Source: Couchioplanes caeruleus (GTDB lineage: Bacteria > Actinomycetota > Actinomycetes > Mycobacteriales > Micromonosporaceae). From it: DNA of 64,000 bases. Where the stretch lies: NCBI RefSeq assembly GCF_003751945.1, contig NZ_RJKL01000001.1, forward strand, positions 1,302,001-1,366,000. The letters run 5' to 3'. The notes below the pieces were generated by a model. It had not been told where the DNA came from, ran no database searches, and worked only from the letters and a program-made list of their open reading frames with translations. The position numbers and the translations under genes were made by a program. This document shows, piece by piece, positions 35,275 through 44,549 of this stretch. Position 1 is the first letter of the stretch, and each line of letters opens with the position of its first letter.

Positions 35275-36803
35275 CAGCCGACTCCTTCCCGTACGGTGGA
35301 CTCCTTGGACGTTCCGGCTGCCGACGCCGCCTTTCCGCCGGGCGGGCCGGCGTCGGGAGCTGTCGCGGCGAGCGGACCGGCCTCGGGAGCGGTCGCGGCG
35401 AGCGGGACGGCGTCGGGAGCTGTCGCGGCGAGCGGGGCGGCGTCGAGGTCCTGCGCGTCCGGCAGATCGTCCACCCGGCGCAGGCTGGGCACGGCGTACG
35501 CGACGGCGGCGAGCGCGAGCATCGCCACGCCGGTCACGGCGAAGATCAGCGCGATGCCGCGGCCGGGGCCGGTGCCGAGCAGCGCGCCCGGGCCGGTGGC
35601 GAGCGCCCCACCGTCGCGCATCAGCGGCTCGGCGACCCGGTCCGCCAGGGGCCCGGCGGCGACGTACGCCAGCGGCACGGCGGCGTCGCCGACGACCCGG
35701 GCGGCGGCCATCACCCGGCCGAGCACCGCCGACTCCACCTTGGTCTGCAGCAACGTCATCGCCGCGGTGTTGATGATCGGCAGCGTGAACAGGAACGCCG
35801 GTGCCACGACCGCGATCAGCCACGGCGACGGGGCGAGGGAGTGCAGCGCCAGCGCCACGCCGCCGGCGGCGAGACCGGCATGGACGCCGGTGACCCGCCG
35901 CCGCGGCCCGCCCCAGGCGCTCATCACGAGGCTTCCGGCGAAGAGACCGGCACCTCCGGCGAACATCAGCGCGCCGAGTGTCGCCGCCGGGGCGAAGGAC
36001 AGGATGAGAGGCTGGACGAGTACCCCGGCCAGGGCGAAGAGCGCGTTGTAGAGGCCGAAGACGACGAGAAGTGCCGGCAGCCCGGGCCGCTCGCGCAGGT
36101 GACGCCAGCCGGCTGCCGCCTGCCGCCAGGCCGGGCCCGGTGGCCCGGCCGCGGTCCCGGCACCGCCCGCGCCGGCCGGCCGGGTCACTTCCGGTGGCAT
36201 CCGCACCACGAGAAGCGTGGCCGCGGCGACCGCGAACGTGCCCAGATCGAGCGCGATCACGCCGCCCACCCCGATCGACGCCACGAGAGCCCCGGCGAGC
36301 AGCGGCGCCGCGATCTGCACGGCACGCCCGGCCTGCATCATCCCGTTGAACCGGGCGAGATGTCGCTTGCCGACGAGCCGGGGCGTCAGGGAGGCGTAAC
36401 TGATCTGGTGCAGCACGCCGGCCGCCGCACCGACCGCCGTGGTGACGTAGACATGCCATACGGCCAGCAGCCCGGCTGCGTACAGGACGGCGACGGCACC
36501 GGTGGCGAGCGCCGCGACGGCGTCGGCGCCCAGCATCAACCGGCGCCGGTCCCACCGGTCGGCGAGGACGCCGGCGAACGGCGCCGCCAGGATCGCCGGC
36601 AGCGTGCTCGCCAGGAAGATCATCGCGAATTGGCTGACCGAGCCGGTGCGCTGGTACACCCAGACGCCGAGGACGAACGCGGTCAGGCTGGAGCCGACGA
36701 GCGAGACGAGCTGCCCCGCCCAGACGGTGACCAGCAACCGGGCCCGCCGGGGGTCGGCGCGCTCCGGCGGCACGGTCGCGGTTTCAGGCACGGCGGCTCC
36801 CAT
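35274..36803 (-). CDS. MFS exporter of the NRPS cluster
   Basis: A 509-aa major facilitator of the DHA3/EntS-like group, with twelve likely helices, opening with LVTVWAGQLVSLVGSSLTAF and GVLADRWDRRRLMLGADAVA (the loop 2-3 signature). It probably exports the peptide product. The C-terminal ~50 residues are an Ala/Pro-rich tail made of repeats of PLAATAPDA. ATG 36803 overlaps the upstream NRPS gene by 20 bases; GTG 36791, with GGGAG upstream, is an alternative start and overlaps by 8. Confidence 0.88.
   Translation of the reverse strand: MGAAVPETATVPPERADPRRARLLVTVWAGQLVSLVGSSLTAFVLGVWVYQRTGSVSQFAMIFLASTLPAILAAPFAGVLADRWDRRRLMLGADAVAALATGAVAVLYAAGLLAVWHVYVTTAVGAAAGVLHQISYASLTPRLVGKRHLARFNGMMQAGRAVQIAAPLLAGALVASIGVGGVIALDLGTFAVAAATLLVVRMPPEVTRPAGAGGAGTAAGPPGPAWRQAAAGWRHLRERPGLPALLVVFGLYNALFALAGVLVQPLILSFAPAATLGALMFAGGAGLFAGSLVMSAWGGPRRRVTGVHAGLAAGGVALALHSLAPSPWLIAVVAPAFLFTLPIINTAAMTLLQTKVESAVLGRVMAAARVVGDAAVPLAYVAAGPLADRVAEPLMRDGGALATGPGALLGTGPGRGIALIFAVTGVAMLALAAVAYAVPSLRRVDDLPDAQDLDAAPLAATAPDAVPLAATAPEAGPLAATAPDAGPPGGKAASAAGTSKESTVREGVG
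35350..35439. repeat. Three tandem 30-bp repeats in the MFS tail
   Basis: Three 30-bp units (35350-35379, 35380-35409, 35410-35439), each beginning GC(G/C)TCGGGAGC and differing at a few bases. In frame they encode ten-residue repeats of the type PLAATAPDAG at the cytoplasmic C-terminus of the transporter. Confidence 0.85.
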
Positions 36804-39800
36804 TGGTCGGCCGGTCGAGGGCGCCGGCGCAGACGGTTGTCGGCCGGTCGAGGGCGCCGGCGCGGACGAGGTGGTCGAGGTAGCGGTGCAGCAGCGCGGC
36901 ATCGACCGGCGGGCAGGGCGCGCCGGCCGCCGCCTCGGTCGCCGAGCAGTCGAACCGGGGCTGTCCGCCACCCGGCGGTCCCGCCTCACCGGTCGGCGGT
37001 GGGAAGAGCGGCGCGAACGCCGCCAGAGCGGCGTCCGGCCGGGCGAGCAGCGCCGCCCGCCAGCGCGGGTACGGCATCGGCTCGACCGGATAGCCGTACT
37101 CGGCCAGGGCGGCGGCCAGTTCGTCGTGGCCGAGGGTCCGGCCGTAGAAGTGCCAGTCGCTTCCGGCGCTCTGGCGGGACAGCCGACCGATCGCCGTCAC
37201 CACATGATCCACCGGGGCGAGGTCGACCGGTACGCCGAGATCCGGTACGCCGCCGAGCTGCACGCACGTGACGAGCAGCCGACTGAACCAGTCGTCGACG
37301 TTGCCGACGCCGGTGGCGGCGTCGCCGGTGACCCGGGCCGGTCGGTACACCGAGACCGGCAGGCCGCGCTCGCGGGCGGCCCGGGCGAGGGCGTCCGCCA
37401 CCCATTTGCTGGCGTTGTACCCGTCGCCGAGCGCGCTGTCGTCCGGAGGGTCACTCTCTCGCACGGTGGTACCGATCCGGCCGGAGGTCAGGTAGACGCC
37501 CAGCGTGGACACGAGGTGCACGGCGCACGGCCGGCCCCGCCCGGCGAGTCGCAGCACCTCCAGCGTGCCCTGCACGTTCGCCGGGCGCAGGGCCGCGTAG
37601 GAATGGAGGAAGTTGACGGCGCCACCGTTGTGGTAGACGGCGTCGACCGTGTCGGCGAGCCGATCGGCGACGGCGGCGGTCAGCCCCAGGTTCGGCGCGG
37701 CCAGGTCACCGGGGAGCCCGGTGAGGCGCTCGGCGTCGGTGGCGCGCCAGAGCCCGTAGCGGGCCAGGTTCTCCCGGACCCGGGCGAGCGCGGCATCGCC
37801 GGTGGCGGCGCGCACGAGGCAGTACACCTTGGCCGTACCGGCGTCGAGCAGGTCGCGCAGCAGGTAGGCGCCGAGGAAGCCGGTAGCGCCGGTGACCAGT
37901 GCGGTCACCGGCACGGCCGGCGGCGCCCCGGCCGGCAGCGCCGCGCAGACGTCGTCGGGCAGGTCCGCGTCGGCCCGCAGCGTCCGCTCCAGCTCCGCCG
38001 CCGCGGCACCATCCGTCGACGTCCCGGAGCGGGCGCCGTCGACGAGGGACGCCAGCGCGCCGAGGTCGGCGGCGGCCAGGACGGCCCGGACGGGCAGCTC
38101 GGCGCCCAGCTCCGCGGCGATCCGGGCGATCAGCGGCCCGGCCAGCAGCGAGTGCCCGCCGACGTCGAAGAAGCTGTCCCCGGCCCCGATCGGTTCCTGC
38201 GTACCGGTCAGTTCGGCCCAGATCCGCGCGAGGCACCGCTCGGTGCCGGTTCGCGGGGGAAGGTGCGGCACCGCCGCGGTGGCCGAGCCGGGCGGCGGCA
38301 GTGCCGTCTCGTCCAGCTTGCCGTGCCGGTTCAACGGAAGTGCGGCGACGACCACGAACGCCGCCGGGACGAGGTATTCGGGCAGCCTCTCGCGCAGCGC
38401 CCGCCGCCAGGCGGCGGCCGGCGGCGGGTCGTCGCCGACGACGTACGCGACCAGCTCGGGGCGGGCGGTCACCGCGACCTGACGGACCCCGGGCAGCGCG
38501 GCGACCGCGGCCTCCACCTCAGCCAGCTCGATCCGGTGCCCACGGATCTTGACCTGCCGGTCGGCACGGCCGAGAAACTCCAGGCTGCCGTCCACGCGCT
38601 GCCGGGCGAGGTCGCCGGTGCGGTACATCCGGGCGCCGGGCCGGTCCGCGAACGGATCCGGCAGGAACCGGTCCGCGGTGGCGGCGGGGTCGGCGAGGTA
38701 GCCGCGGGCCGGGGAGGCACCGCCGAGGTGGAGTTCGCCCGTCACCCCGACCGGCACCTCCCGCAGGGCACCGTCGAGCAGGTACGCCCGCACGTTCGGC
38801 AGCGGCACGCCGATCGGCAACGGGGCGCCGGTGGTCTCGGCGGCGTCGACGCTGCGGTGGGTGGTGGCGCAGACCGTCCCCTCGGTGGGGCCGTAGTGGT
38901 TGACCAGGGGCACCCTGCCGCCGGTCAGCGTGGCCCACCGCTGCACGGCGAGGGCCGGAACCGCCTCGCCGCCGACCATCACGAGCCGCAGCGCTGGCGG
39001 GACCGCGGCGGGCCGGACGTCGGCGAGGTCGGCCACCCACCGGCGCCACAGCGGCGCGGCGGCGTCGACGGCGGTGACGCCGTACCGGGTGCAGAAGGCC
39101 AGCAGCGCCGGACCGGTCAGCTCCGCGGGTCGCTCACACATCAGCAGCGCGGCCCCGCTGACCAGGGCCGGGAACACGTCGCCGGCGGAGGCGTCGAAGC
39201 TGAGGGGAGGCAGCATGAGCAGCCGGTCGGCCGGGGTGAACCCGTGCACCTCGACGAAACCGTGGACGAGGTTGACCAGGCTGCGGTGGTTCACCTGCAC
39301 ACCCTTGGGGGTGCCGGTGGAGCCGGAGGTGTAGATGACGTACGCGAGCTGGTCGGGGTGGTGGGGCGCCGCGCCGCTCGGCGGGTCGTCCGGTTCGGGG
39401 CCGTCGGGCGCCAGCACCGTGCCGCCGTACCCGGGAATGCCCGCGTCCGCGACCAGCAGCGGCGCACCGGCGTGGGCGAGCAGCGCGGCGAGGCGGGCCG
39501 GCGGATGGCCCGGGTCGAGCGGCAGATATCCGGCACCGGCGCGCAGGATGCCGAGGATTGCGACGACCGCGGCGGGTGAGGCGCGCAGCGCCAGCCCGAC
39601 CGGGACCTCGGGGCCGGCGCCGGCGGCGCGCAGCCTCCGGGCCAGCCGGTCGGCGCGGGCCAGCAGTTCGCCGTAGCTGACGACCTCGTCGCCCGCGACG
39701 ACGGCCGGTGCGTCCGGCTGCGCGGCGGCCCGGGCGGCGACCAGCTCCGCGACGTTCGCGCCCGGGTACTCCCGTCGGCCGCCGCGCCAGCCGACCTGCG

Positions 39801-41241
39801 CCGCGCGCTCCGCCGGGCCGCGGACGTCCAGCTCGGACAGCCGGATGCCGGGCCGGTCGACGAGCGCGGCCAGCACTTGCCGGTAGCGGTCGACCATCCG
39901 GTCGACCGTGGCCGCGTCGTAAAGGTCGGTGTCGTGGTCGACGACGACCCGCAGCCCAGTGCCGGTGTCGTCCACGAAGAACGTGAGGTCCATCCGGGTC
40001 GTGTCGCGAGCGAAGCCGAGCGGCTCGATCGCCAGCCCGGCCACGGCACGGCCGCCCGTCCCGCGCGGCGGGTTGAGCACGAACATGACCTGGAACAGCG
40101 GGTTGCGACCGTCCCGGCGGGACACCCGGGCGGCCTCCACGATCCGGTCGAACGGCAGCCCGGCGTGGTCGATCGCCTCGACGTACCCGGCCTTGACCCG
40201 GTCCAGCGCCTCGGCGAGGGTAGGGTCGCCGCCGAGGTCGGTGCGGATCGGGACGCTGTTGACGAACATGCCGACCGCGTCGGCCAGTTCCGGCCGGTTC
40301 CGAGTGGTCACCGGAGAACCGACGCAGATGTCGTCGCTACCGGTGAGTCGCGCGAGCAGCATCTGCAACGCGGCGAGGAGCACCGCGAACCGGGTGGCGC
40401 CGTGCGCCCGGCAGACCTCGTCGACGCCGTCACGCAGGCCGGCCGGGAACCGGTGCTCACGGGTGCCACCGCGCCCCGAGGCGGCGGCGGGGCGGGGCCG
40501 GTCGGTGGGCAGGTCGAGGCCGTCGGGTACGCCGTCGAGCCGACCCGCCCAGTAGGCGCGTTGCCGGCTCAGTCCCTCGCCCCCGTCACGATCGCGCAGC
40601 CAGAGCGCGTAATCCGGGTATTGGCACCCGACCGGCGGCAGCTCCGGCCGGTGCCCGGCGTGCAGGGCGGCGTAGGCGGCGGTCAACTCCCGGACGATCA
40701 CCACGAGCGACCGGTCGTCGCCGACGATGTGGTGGGTGGCGAGCACCAGCGCATGGTCTTCGGCGCCCAGCCGGATCAGCAGCGCCCGCAGCAGTGGCGG
40801 GGCGGCCAGGTCGAACGGGGTCTCGATCTCGGCGCGAACGGCCCGGTCGACGGCGGCGGCGTCCGCGCCGGGTAGCTCGGCGTGGCGAATCCGGACCCGG
40901 GCCCGCGGGGCGTCCGGGGCGAGGACCCGCTGCCGGGCGCCACCGGCGGCGTCGGGGACCAGCCCGGTGCGCAGCGCCTCGTGCCGCGCCACCACGGTGT
41001 CGACGGCGCCCTGCAACGCCTCCGGATCGAGCGGTCCGCGCAGGCGGGCCGCCCACGACAGCACGTACGCGGAGCTGCCCGGGCTCAACCGGTCGAGGAA
41101 CCACAACCCTTCCTGCAACGGGGACAGCGGCACCGGCAGGTGGGGTTCACGGCGCGCGATGGGCGTTTCGGTGCGGGCCAGGCCACGCTCGGCGAGCAGC
41201 CGGCGCAGCAACGCCTGGCGGTCGGTCGCTTCGGTCGTCAT
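36784..41241 (-). CDS. NRPS module C-A-T with terminal thioester reductase
   Basis: A 1485-aa termination module. Condensation domain ~35-450, with the active-site motif THHIVGDDRS, where the usual HHxxxDG glycine is Asp. Adenylation ~480-985 (YVIYTSGSTGTPKG, NHYGPTEGT, YRTGDL, NRHGKLDE). Carrier domain with phosphopantetheine Ser1031 in VGGHSLLAG. The C-terminal reductase (~1110-1450) has NADPH-binding VTGATGFLGAYLLRD and the catalytic pair in YNASK (~1272), so the chain should leave as aldehyde or alcohol. Hand-read specificity residues are D-A-G-D-M-G-H-V-C, which I cannot assign. ATGA overlap with the preceding NRPS gene. The last 25 residues contain a small duplication. Confidence 0.95.
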   Translation of the reverse strand: MTTEATDRQALLRRLLAERGLARTETPIARREPHLPVPLSPLQEGLWFLDRLSPGSSAYVLSWAARLRGPLDPEALQGAVDTVVARHEALRTGLVPDAAGGARQRVLAPDAPRARVRIRHAELPGADAAAVDRAVRAEIETPFDLAAPPLLRALLIRLGAEDHALVLATHHIVGDDRSLVVIVRELTAAYAALHAGHRPELPPVGCQYPDYALWLRDRDGGEGLSRQRAYWAGRLDGVPDGLDLPTDRPRPAAASGRGGTREHRFPAGLRDGVDEVCRAHGATRFAVLLAALQMLLARLTGSDDICVGSPVTTRNRPELADAVGMFVNSVPIRTDLGGDPTLAEALDRVKAGYVEAIDHAGLPFDRIVEAARVSRRDGRNPLFQVMFVLNPPRGTGGRAVAGLAIEPLGFARDTTRMDLTFFVDDTGTGLRVVVDHDTDLYDAATVDRMVDRYRQVLAALVDRPGIRLSELDVRGPAERAAQVGWRGGRREYPGANVAELVAARAAAQPDAPAVVAGDEVVSYGELLARADRLARRLRAAGAGPEVPVGLALRASPAAVVAILGILRAGAGYLPLDPGHPPARLAALLAHAGAPLLVADAGIPGYGGTVLAPDGPEPDDPPSGAAPHHPDQLAYVIYTSGSTGTPKGVQVNHRSLVNLVHGFVEVHGFTPADRLLMLPPLSFDASAGDVFPALVSGAALLMCERPAELTGPALLAFCTRYGVTAVDAAAPLWRRWVADLADVRPAAVPPALRLVMVGGEAVPALAVQRWATLTGGRVPLVNHYGPTEGTVCATTHRSVDAAETTGAPLPIGVPLPNVRAYLLDGALREVPVGVTGELHLGGASPARGYLADPAATADRFLPDPFADRPGARMYRTGDLARQRVDGSLEFLGRADRQVKIRGHRIELAEVEAAVAALPGVRQVAVTARPELVAYVVGDDPPPAAAWRRALRERLPEYLVPAAFVVVAALPLNRHGKLDETALPPPGSATAAVPHLPPRTGTERCLARIWAELTGTQEPIGAGDSFFDVGGHSLLAGPLIARIAAELGAELPVRAVLAAADLGALASLVDGARSGTSTDGAAAAELERTLRADADLPDDVCAALPAGAPPAVPVTALVTGATGFLGAYLLRDLLDAGTAKVYCLVRAATGDAALARVRENLARYGLWRATDAERLTGLPGDLAAPNLGLTAAVADRLADTVDAVYHNGGAVNFLHSYAALRPANVQGTLEVLRLAGRGRPCAVHLVSTLGVYLTSGRIGTTVRESDPPDDSALGDGYNASKWVADALARAARERGLPVSVYRPARVTGDAATGVGNVDDWFSRLLVTCVQLGGVPDLGVPVDLAPVDHVVTAIGRLSRQSAGSDWHFYGRTLGHDELAAALAEYGYPVEPMPYPRWRAALLARPDAALAAFAPLFPPPTGEAGPPGGGQPRFDCSATEAAAGAPCPPVDAALLHRYLDHLVRAGALDRPTTVCAGALDRPTNGSRRA
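36806..36868. repeat. Tandem duplication at the NRPS C-terminus
   Basis: Two near-identical 30-bp segments (36806-36835 and 36839-36868), offset by 33 bp, encode AGALDRPT twice at the end of the reductase-bearing NRPS. The duplication lies just ahead of the MFS start codon and so also lengthens the gene overlap region. Confidence 0.75.
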
Positions 41242-44200
41242 GCGTCCCCCAGCAGCACGCGTACGTCGTCGTCGGACATCGCCGCCACGTCACGGTGCAG
41301 CGCGGCCACCTCGTCCACATGGCCGGGACGCGGCTCCAGGCGGTGCAGGACCTCGGCCAGCGCCGCAACGGTCGGCGCCTCGAACAGCGCCCGGAGCGGC
41401 ACGTCGACGGAGAACAGCGCCGACACCCGGGAGAGCGCCTGCGCCCCGAGCAGGGAGTGGCCACCGAGCCGGAAGAAGTCGTCGTGGGCGCCGACCCGGG
41501 CCACACCGAGCACGTCGCGCCACACCTCGGCCAGCACCTGCGCCACGAGGCCGTCCGGGGCGACGTACTCCCCCGCCTCCGCGTCGGTCCACGCCGGCGG
41601 CGGCAAGGCCGTCCGGTCCGTCTTGCCGTTGGGGTTGCGGGGCAGTTCCGCCAGCGGCACCGCCGCGGTCGGAAGCATGTACTCGGGCAGCCGGACGGCG
41701 AGCCGGGACCGCAGCGCCGCCCACAGCTCGTCGGCGGCGTCCGTCCCCGTCCCGCCGGCCGGCACGAGGTACGCGACGAGCCGCACATCACCGCCCCCGC
41801 CGTCCCATGTGGTCACGACCGCGTCGGCGACCTCCGGTTGCGCCCGCAACAGCTCCTCGATCTCGCCGAGCTCGATCCGGAAGCCGCGCACCTTGACCTG
41901 ATGGTCGGCCCGTCCCAGATACTCCAGCCGCCCGTCAGGCCGGTACCGGGCCAGATCGCCGGTGGCGTACAGGCGGGCGCCGGGGCGGCCGGCGAACGGG
42001 TCCGGCCGGAACCTGTCGGCGGTCAGGCCCGGGCGGCCGTGGTAGCCGCGGGCCACGCCGAGGCCCCCGATGTGCACCTCGCCGACCACTCCGGCCGGCA
42101 CCGGCTGCCCGGCCCGATCCAGCACGTAGAGGCGCGTGTTGGCGATCGGGACGCCAAGGTCGATGCCGGCCGGGGCGGGCGGAACCTCGGCCGCGGCCGA
42201 CCAGACCGTCGTCTCGGTCGGCCCGTAGCAGTTCCACAGGGCGGCGTGGTCGGCGCGCAGGGCGTCGGCGAGGTCGCGGGGCAACGCCTCGCCACCGCAG
42301 AGCCGCAGCCGCAGCGTGCCGGGCACGCCACCGGCGGCGAGCAGCAGCCGCCACGTGGCCGGGGTGGCCTGCATCGCGGTGATCTGCTCGGCGGCGAGCA
42401 GGCGCCGCAGCGCGGCACCGTCGGCGGCCACCGCGGCGCCGACGACGGTGAGTCGGGCGCCGGTGACGAGCGGCAGCAGCAGCTCCAGGACCGAGATGTC
42501 GAACGACAGCGTGGTGACCGCCGCGAACCTGTCGGCCGGGCCGAGGCCGACGGCGTCCACGAACCCGGCGAGCAGGTTCACCACGGCGGCGTGCGGGACG
42601 GCGACGCCCTTCGGCCGGCCGGTCGAGCCGGACGTGTAGATCAGGTACGCCAGCCCGTCCGGGTGTGCCGGCGCGGGCGGCGTAGGGTCGGCCGCGGCCA
42701 GCACGGCGGCGTCATCGTCGAGGCAGACGACCTCGGCGACGCCGGCGAGCGCCGCGCCCAGGCGGGCCCGTACGGCCCGCTCGGTCACGAGCACCCGCGT
42801 CCCGGAGTCGTCGATCATGTACCGCAGCCGGTCGGCCGGGAGCGCCGGGTCGAGTGGCAGGTAGCCGCAGCCGGCCCGCCAGGCCCCGAGAACGCTTGTG
42901 ACGAGCCGCCCGCCGCGCTCCAGGCAGATCGCGACCGGGCTGTCCGGGGTGGCGCCGCGCTCGCGCAGCACCGCCGACAGCCGGGCCGCGTCGCCGTGCA
43001 GCCTGCCGGCGGTCCACTGGCCGTCGGGGCCGGTGACGACCGCGGCGGTCGCCGCCGGGTTCGGCTCACCCAGCAGTTCCACTGCGCTGCCGACCGGCGG
43101 CAGCTCCCGGTCGGTGGCGTTCCACTCGACCAGCGTCCGCCATCGCTCGACCCCGCTGAGCAGCCCGATCTCGGTGACCGGCCGGTGCGGGTCGGCAAGG
43201 CCCGCGTCCATCAGCGTGAGCAGGTGCCGGACGAACCGCTCGATGGTCGCCGCGTCGAACAGGTCGGTGCTGTACTCCACGGCGAGCCGCAGGTCGTCGC
43301 CGTCGGACACGGCGACGAGCGTGAGGTCGAACTTCGCGGTACCGCTGTCCAGCGCGAGTGACGTGGCGCTGGTACCGACGAGATCCAGCTCGGCGCGCGG
43401 GGCGTTCTGCATGATGAGCTGTGCCTGGAAGATCGGGGCGTGGCCGAGGCTGCGGGCCGGGCGCAGCTCTTCCACCAGCTTCTCGAACGGCACGTCGGCG
43501 TGGCCGAGTCCGTTCAACACCGCCTCTCGCGCCCGGCGGACGAGCTCGGCGAAGCCCGGGCTCCCGGCGGTGGAGACGCGCAGCGGCAACGAGTTCACGA
43601 AGAAGCCGATCAGCGGCTCGACGTCGGGGTGCGACCGCCCGGCGACCGGGGTGCCGACCACCACGTCGGGCTGCCCGCTGTACCGCGACAGCAGCGCCTG
43701 GAACGCGGCGAGCAGCGTCATGAACGGCGTGGCCTGGTGCACCCGGGCGAAGTCGTTCAGCCGGGCGGTCAGCGCCGGACCGGCCGCCGCGTAGTGCACC
43801 GCACCCCGGTACGACCGGGTGGCGGGGCGGGGCCGGTCGGTCGGCAGACTCAGCAGTGCCGGGGCTCCGGCGAGGGCGTCGCGCCAGTAGGCGAGCCGGC
43901 GGGCCGGTTCCTCGCTGCCCGGAGCGAGCCGCTCCCGCTCCCAGACCGCGAACTCCCCGTACTGGGTGGGCAGCGGCGCCAGCGCGGGGTCGGTGCCGTC
44001 CCGGGCGGCGGCGTACGCGGCGTTCAGCTCGGCGTGGAGCACCCCGAGCGACCAGGCGTCGGCGACGATGTGGTGCAGGCACAGCGCGAGGTAGTGCACC
44101 TCGTCGTCGGCCCGGACCAGCAGCGCGCGCAAGAGCGGACCGGTGACGAGATCGAACGGGCGGGCGGCCTCCGCCCACATCAGCCGCTGCGCCTCGGCCT

Positions 44201-44549
44201 CCCGGGCGGCCGGGTCGGCGCCCGGATCGGCGGCGCCCAGGTCGGTGACGGTCAGCTCGGCGGGGCGCGGGGGATGGACGAGCTGCACGGGTTCCCCGCC
44301 GGAGTCGGCGAAGGTGGTCCGCAGTGCCCCGTGCCGGGCCACCACGGTGTCCAGCGCGACCCGCAGCGCCGCGTGGTCCAGCGGGCCGGCGATGCGGGAC
44401 GCCACCGGAATGTTGTAGACGGGGTCGCCGGGATGGAACCGGTCCAGGAACCACAACCGGCGCTGACCGGACGAGAGCGGGTACGCACGCGGCGCCTGTG
44501 CCCGCCGGGCGAGCAGCCGGGCCACCTGAGCGCGCTTGTCCTCGTTCAT
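41238..44549 (-). CDS. NRPS module C-A-T
   Basis: An 1103-aa single module. A short N-terminal docking-like helix (MNEDKRAQVARLLARRA) precedes a condensation domain (~20-440) with HHIVADAWS at the active site, where the glycine after Asp is Ala. Adenylation ~460-985: YLIYTSGSTGRPKG, NCYGPTETT, YATGDL, NPNGKTDRT. Carrier Ser1032 lies in LGGHSLLG. Hand-read specificity residues D-I-L-Q-L-G-C-V-W resemble the glycine-type pattern DILQLGLIW; this is tentative. ATG 44549 shares a base with the stop of the DUF6875 gene; GTG 44552 is also possible. ATGA overlap with the next module. Confidence 0.95.
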   Translation of the reverse strand: MNEDKRAQVARLLARRAQAPRAYPLSSGQRRLWFLDRFHPGDPVYNIPVASRIAGPLDHAALRVALDTVVARHGALRTTFADSGGEPVQLVHPPRPAELTVTDLGAADPGADPAAREAEAQRLMWAEAARPFDLVTGPLLRALLVRADDEVHYLALCLHHIVADAWSLGVLHAELNAAYAAARDGTDPALAPLPTQYGEFAVWERERLAPGSEEPARRLAYWRDALAGAPALLSLPTDRPRPATRSYRGAVHYAAAGPALTARLNDFARVHQATPFMTLLAAFQALLSRYSGQPDVVVGTPVAGRSHPDVEPLIGFFVNSLPLRVSTAGSPGFAELVRRAREAVLNGLGHADVPFEKLVEELRPARSLGHAPIFQAQLIMQNAPRAELDLVGTSATSLALDSGTAKFDLTLVAVSDGDDLRLAVEYSTDLFDAATIERFVRHLLTLMDAGLADPHRPVTEIGLLSGVERWRTLVEWNATDRELPPVGSAVELLGEPNPAATAAVVTGPDGQWTAGRLHGDAARLSAVLRERGATPDSPVAICLERGGRLVTSVLGAWRAGCGYLPLDPALPADRLRYMIDDSGTRVLVTERAVRARLGAALAGVAEVVCLDDDAAVLAAADPTPPAPAHPDGLAYLIYTSGSTGRPKGVAVPHAAVVNLLAGFVDAVGLGPADRFAAVTTLSFDISVLELLLPLVTGARLTVVGAAVAADGAALRRLLAAEQITAMQATPATWRLLLAAGGVPGTLRLRLCGGEALPRDLADALRADHAALWNCYGPTETTVWSAAAEVPPAPAGIDLGVPIANTRLYVLDRAGQPVPAGVVGEVHIGGLGVARGYHGRPGLTADRFRPDPFAGRPGARLYATGDLARYRPDGRLEYLGRADHQVKVRGFRIELGEIEELLRAQPEVADAVVTTWDGGGGDVRLVAYLVPAGGTGTDAADELWAALRSRLAVRLPEYMLPTAAVPLAELPRNPNGKTDRTALPPPAWTDAEAGEYVAPDGLVAQVLAEVWRDVLGVARVGAHDDFFRLGGHSLLGAQALSRVSALFSVDVPLRALFEAPTVAALAEVLHRLEPRPGHVDEVAALHRDVAAMSDDDVRVLLGDA

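Noticed and set aside
35262..39579. Very long plus-strand open frames (600-1000 codons) opposite the NRPS and MFS genes
   Set aside because: They mirror the codon structure of the minus-strand NRPS genes, are Arg/Gly/Val-rich, and contain no domain motif. Long antisense frames are expected at this GC content.
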